NCBI GenBank assembly: GCA_015233295.1
Contig: JADFYC010000207.1
Coordinates: 1 to 6,475, forward strand
Direction of reading: 5' to 3'
Origin: Deltaproteobacteria bacterium
Lineage (GTDB): Bacteria; Desulfobacterota; JADFXK01
DNA: 6,475 nt
Part shown: piece after piece, positions 5,567 to 6,475 of the stretch
Layout of the letters: every line of letters starts with the position of its first letter
How positions within the stretch are numbered: the stretch's first letter is position 1
Position numbers and translations under genes: made by a program
The notes under the pieces: model-generated
Told to the model about the DNA's origin: nothing
Databases searched by the model: none
The model's input: only the letters and a program-made list of their open reading frames with translations

Positions 5567-5609
5567 TGGCAATTAGTAATTGAAATGTTGATGTTATTTA
5601 TGGCAATTA
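5567..5609. repeat. Direct repeat and palindrome in the terminase leader
   Basis: TGGCAATTA occurs at 5567-5575 and again at 5601-5609. The first copy runs into an exact odd palindrome, CAATTA-G-TAATTG (5570-5582). The spacing between copies is 34 bases, about three helical turns. This could be an operator or a site bound by the terminase small subunit itself, which acts on DNA near its own gene in several phages. The evidence is limited to the repeat pattern. Confidence 0.35.
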
Positions 5610-5646
5610 TCCTAAAAAACAACCATTTACAGAGGGGAATTGATCT

Positions 5647-6258
5647 ATGAAAAAGACGAAGAAGAGTAAAGCCAAGGGACGGGGGAAAGCTCAATTGAAA
5701 ATAATTAGTATGTCGAAACAGCTAATTGAACTGGTTAAGGCCACCCAGCCGGTTGAGATGGACCAGGAAGACGATTTTGAAGTTCCGGAACGGTTCAAGA
5801 CCCAGGAAGATGCGGCCAGTTACCTTAGCCTGAGCCAGCCAGCCATTTCTAAGGCGGTCAAAGCCGGACGACTGGCCCAACAGCCGGATGGAGCGTACCT
5901 CCGGGTTGATCTTGACGACTACCTGACTAAATCGCCAAAGAGGCCGAAAGCTGACGATGAAATTGACCTGGATCACCGGATCAAAGAAGCTGAATTGCGC
6001 TACAAGGTGGCCAAAGCCGACAGGGAAGAGCTAATCGTGGCCGGGATTCGAAAGAATCTGATTCCAGTTGACGAAATCGGGGAGATGATGAGGGCCAGAG
6101 TCGCAGAGGTCAAGAATGGCTTGGAGGGATTGAAAAACCGGCTGGCCCCAGCTTGTGCCGGGAAACCGGTTGAGGAAATCGCGGAGATTATCGACGAAGG
6201 AGTTTACGATTTTCTTAAATCTTTCGCTAAAAGGGGCCGGGTGGCTGGGGTGGCTTGA
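5647..6258 (+). CDS. Phage terminase small subunit (Nu1-like DNA packaging protein)
   Basis: The 203-residue protein has a very basic N-terminus (MKKTKKSKAKGRGKAQLK). A winged helix-turn-helix of the Nu1/HTH_17 type follows at about residues 50-94: FKTQEDAASYLSLSQPAISK gives helix-turn-helix, then VKAGRL...GAYLRVDLDDYL. A charged linker leads into a long helical C-terminal half (residues 108-195, including EAELRYKVAKADREELIVAG and LIPVDEIGEMMRARVAEV), ending LKNRLAPACAGK...IIDEGVYDFL. This order matches small terminase subunits, which recognise the phage packaging site, assemble as a ring and pass DNA to the large ATPase/nuclease subunit at the portal. AGAGGGGA at 5631-5638 lies eight bases before ATG 5647; the ATG at 5710 has no such site. 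The large subunit should follow but is not in the visible 217 bases. Confidence 0.85.
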   Translation: MKKTKKSKAKGRGKAQLKIISMSKQLIELVKATQPVEMDQEDDFEVPERFKTQEDAASYLSLSQPAISKAVKAGRLAQQPDGAYLRVDLDDYLTKSPKRPKADDEIDLDHRIKEAELRYKVAKADREELIVAGIRKNLIPVDEIGEMMRARVAEVKNGLEGLKNRLAPACAGKPVEEIAEIIDEGVYDFLKSFAKRGRVAGVA

Positions 6259-6475
6259 GGCGGTGGCAACCTGAGATGGTGGGCTAAATAAAGAAATAGG
6301 GATATCTTTATTCTTTTATCTGGCGAATAGTTGACCGGACGCCTCGGCGGCAGTTGGCTTGATTGGAGGAAGTCTTGGCGGTTGCCGGAGCGCCGGTCGA
6401 TGACCAACAGGGCATAAGACGCTGGAAAAGACAAGGATTGTTCTTAGTTGGATAGATGACCAGGCACTTCCGGCT
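6259..6475 (+). other. Region after terminase small subunit without a clear gene
   Basis: All three + frames are broken within the 217 bases. AATAAAGA (6287-6294) and TCTTTATT (6305-6312) form an 8-bp AT-only hairpin with a 10-base loop, too weak to call a terminator. GGAGGA at 6365-6370 precedes a TTG at 6375 that encodes only 26 residues and stops at 6453-6455, immediately before an ATG at 6456 (MTRHFR, open to the edge). That ATG lacks a ribosome site. The large terminase gene may start there by coupling, or further right. Confidence 0.35.

Larger units (their letters stand above)
5233..5694 (-). pseudogene. Cys-rich minus-strand frame interrupted by one TGA (possible decayed gene)
   Basis: Reading leftwards, one minus-strand frame is open from 5694 to 5233 except for a TGA at 5475-5473, directly followed by ATG at 5472-5470. 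The upstream part includes NCQKHKFGYVICC and ISICCQRIANAPD. The downstream 79 residues include MPKHCDCNLRARRIIDKY, HPICLVCSCPISRAEVLEHI and FKTFRAKIPGFCDP. The spaced C/H residues look like a metal-binding protein, and the frame shadows no + strand gene over most of its length. No ribosome site precedes the ATG at 5472 and no good start is visible for the upstream part; its first residues overlap the terminase gene. It may be a nonsense-mutated gene, a short gene starting at 5472, or chance. I do not recognise a family with certainty. Confidence 0.35.

Noticed and set aside
1..6475. Use of a recoded genetic code with TGA read as an amino acid, as in some phages
   Set aside because: TGA serves as the natural stop at 290-292, 3663-3665, 3863-3865 and 6256-6258, with genes starting right at or after these points in several cases.
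1..6475. CRISPR array, insertion sequence or rRNA
   Set aside because: No regularly spaced repeats, transposase motifs, terminal inverted repeats or rRNA-like segments were seen on either strand.

Overview
The window looks like part of a double-stranded DNA bacteriophage genome, either a prophage or a free tailed phage of a Gram-negative-type bacterium. Nearly all supported genes lie on the + strand. They are small and tightly packed, with ATGA or TAGTG stop/start overlaps and strong GGAGG ribosome binding sites. Two genes are diagnostic: a family A DNA polymerase with a proofreading exonuclease domain (1392-3119), and a Nu1-type terminase small subunit (5647-6258). Coding DNA has balanced base composition rich in CCGG and GGCC words, while the intergenic stretches at 3120-3287 and 3866-4046 are clearly more AT-rich. 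The host cannot be named from sequence alone. The protein families resemble ones I recall from proteobacterial and desulfobacterial prophages.

Layout. Positions 1-46 hold the tail of an upstream gene whose frame is ambiguous. A first translationally coupled cluster runs from 47 to 3119: a MerR/excisionase-type HTH protein (47-292), a 57-residue protein (289-462), a conserved phage protein with an unusual N-terminal extension (472-1392), and the polymerase (1392-3119), which overlaps its predecessor by one base. An AT-rich leader follows, then a coupled pair: a winged-helix DNA-binding protein (3288-3665) and a 67-residue protein (3662-3865). A second AT-rich leader precedes two orphan genes, an acidic 102-residue protein (4047-4355) and a Cys-rich, basic 127-residue protein (4448-4831). 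Positions 4832-5646 hold no convincing + strand gene. They contain a terminator-like inverted repeat, a perfect 9-bp-stem palindrome at 5163-5184, and a Cys-rich minus-strand frame interrupted by one TGA (a possible decayed gene). The packaging module starts with the terminase small subunit at 5647. The last 217 bases show no clear gene; the large terminase probably begins outside the window.

Reading it as a system: the left part is a replication module, in which the polymerase and its overlapping partner are probably made in equal amounts and perhaps act together. The middle holds small regulatory or accessory genes, and the right part opens the packaging and late module. The most interesting points are the partner gene's double start and overlapping frames (472-772), the divergent catalytic motifs of the polymerase, and the minus-strand Cys-rich frame with its in-frame TGA. 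No CRISPR array, tRNA, rRNA or insertion sequence was seen.
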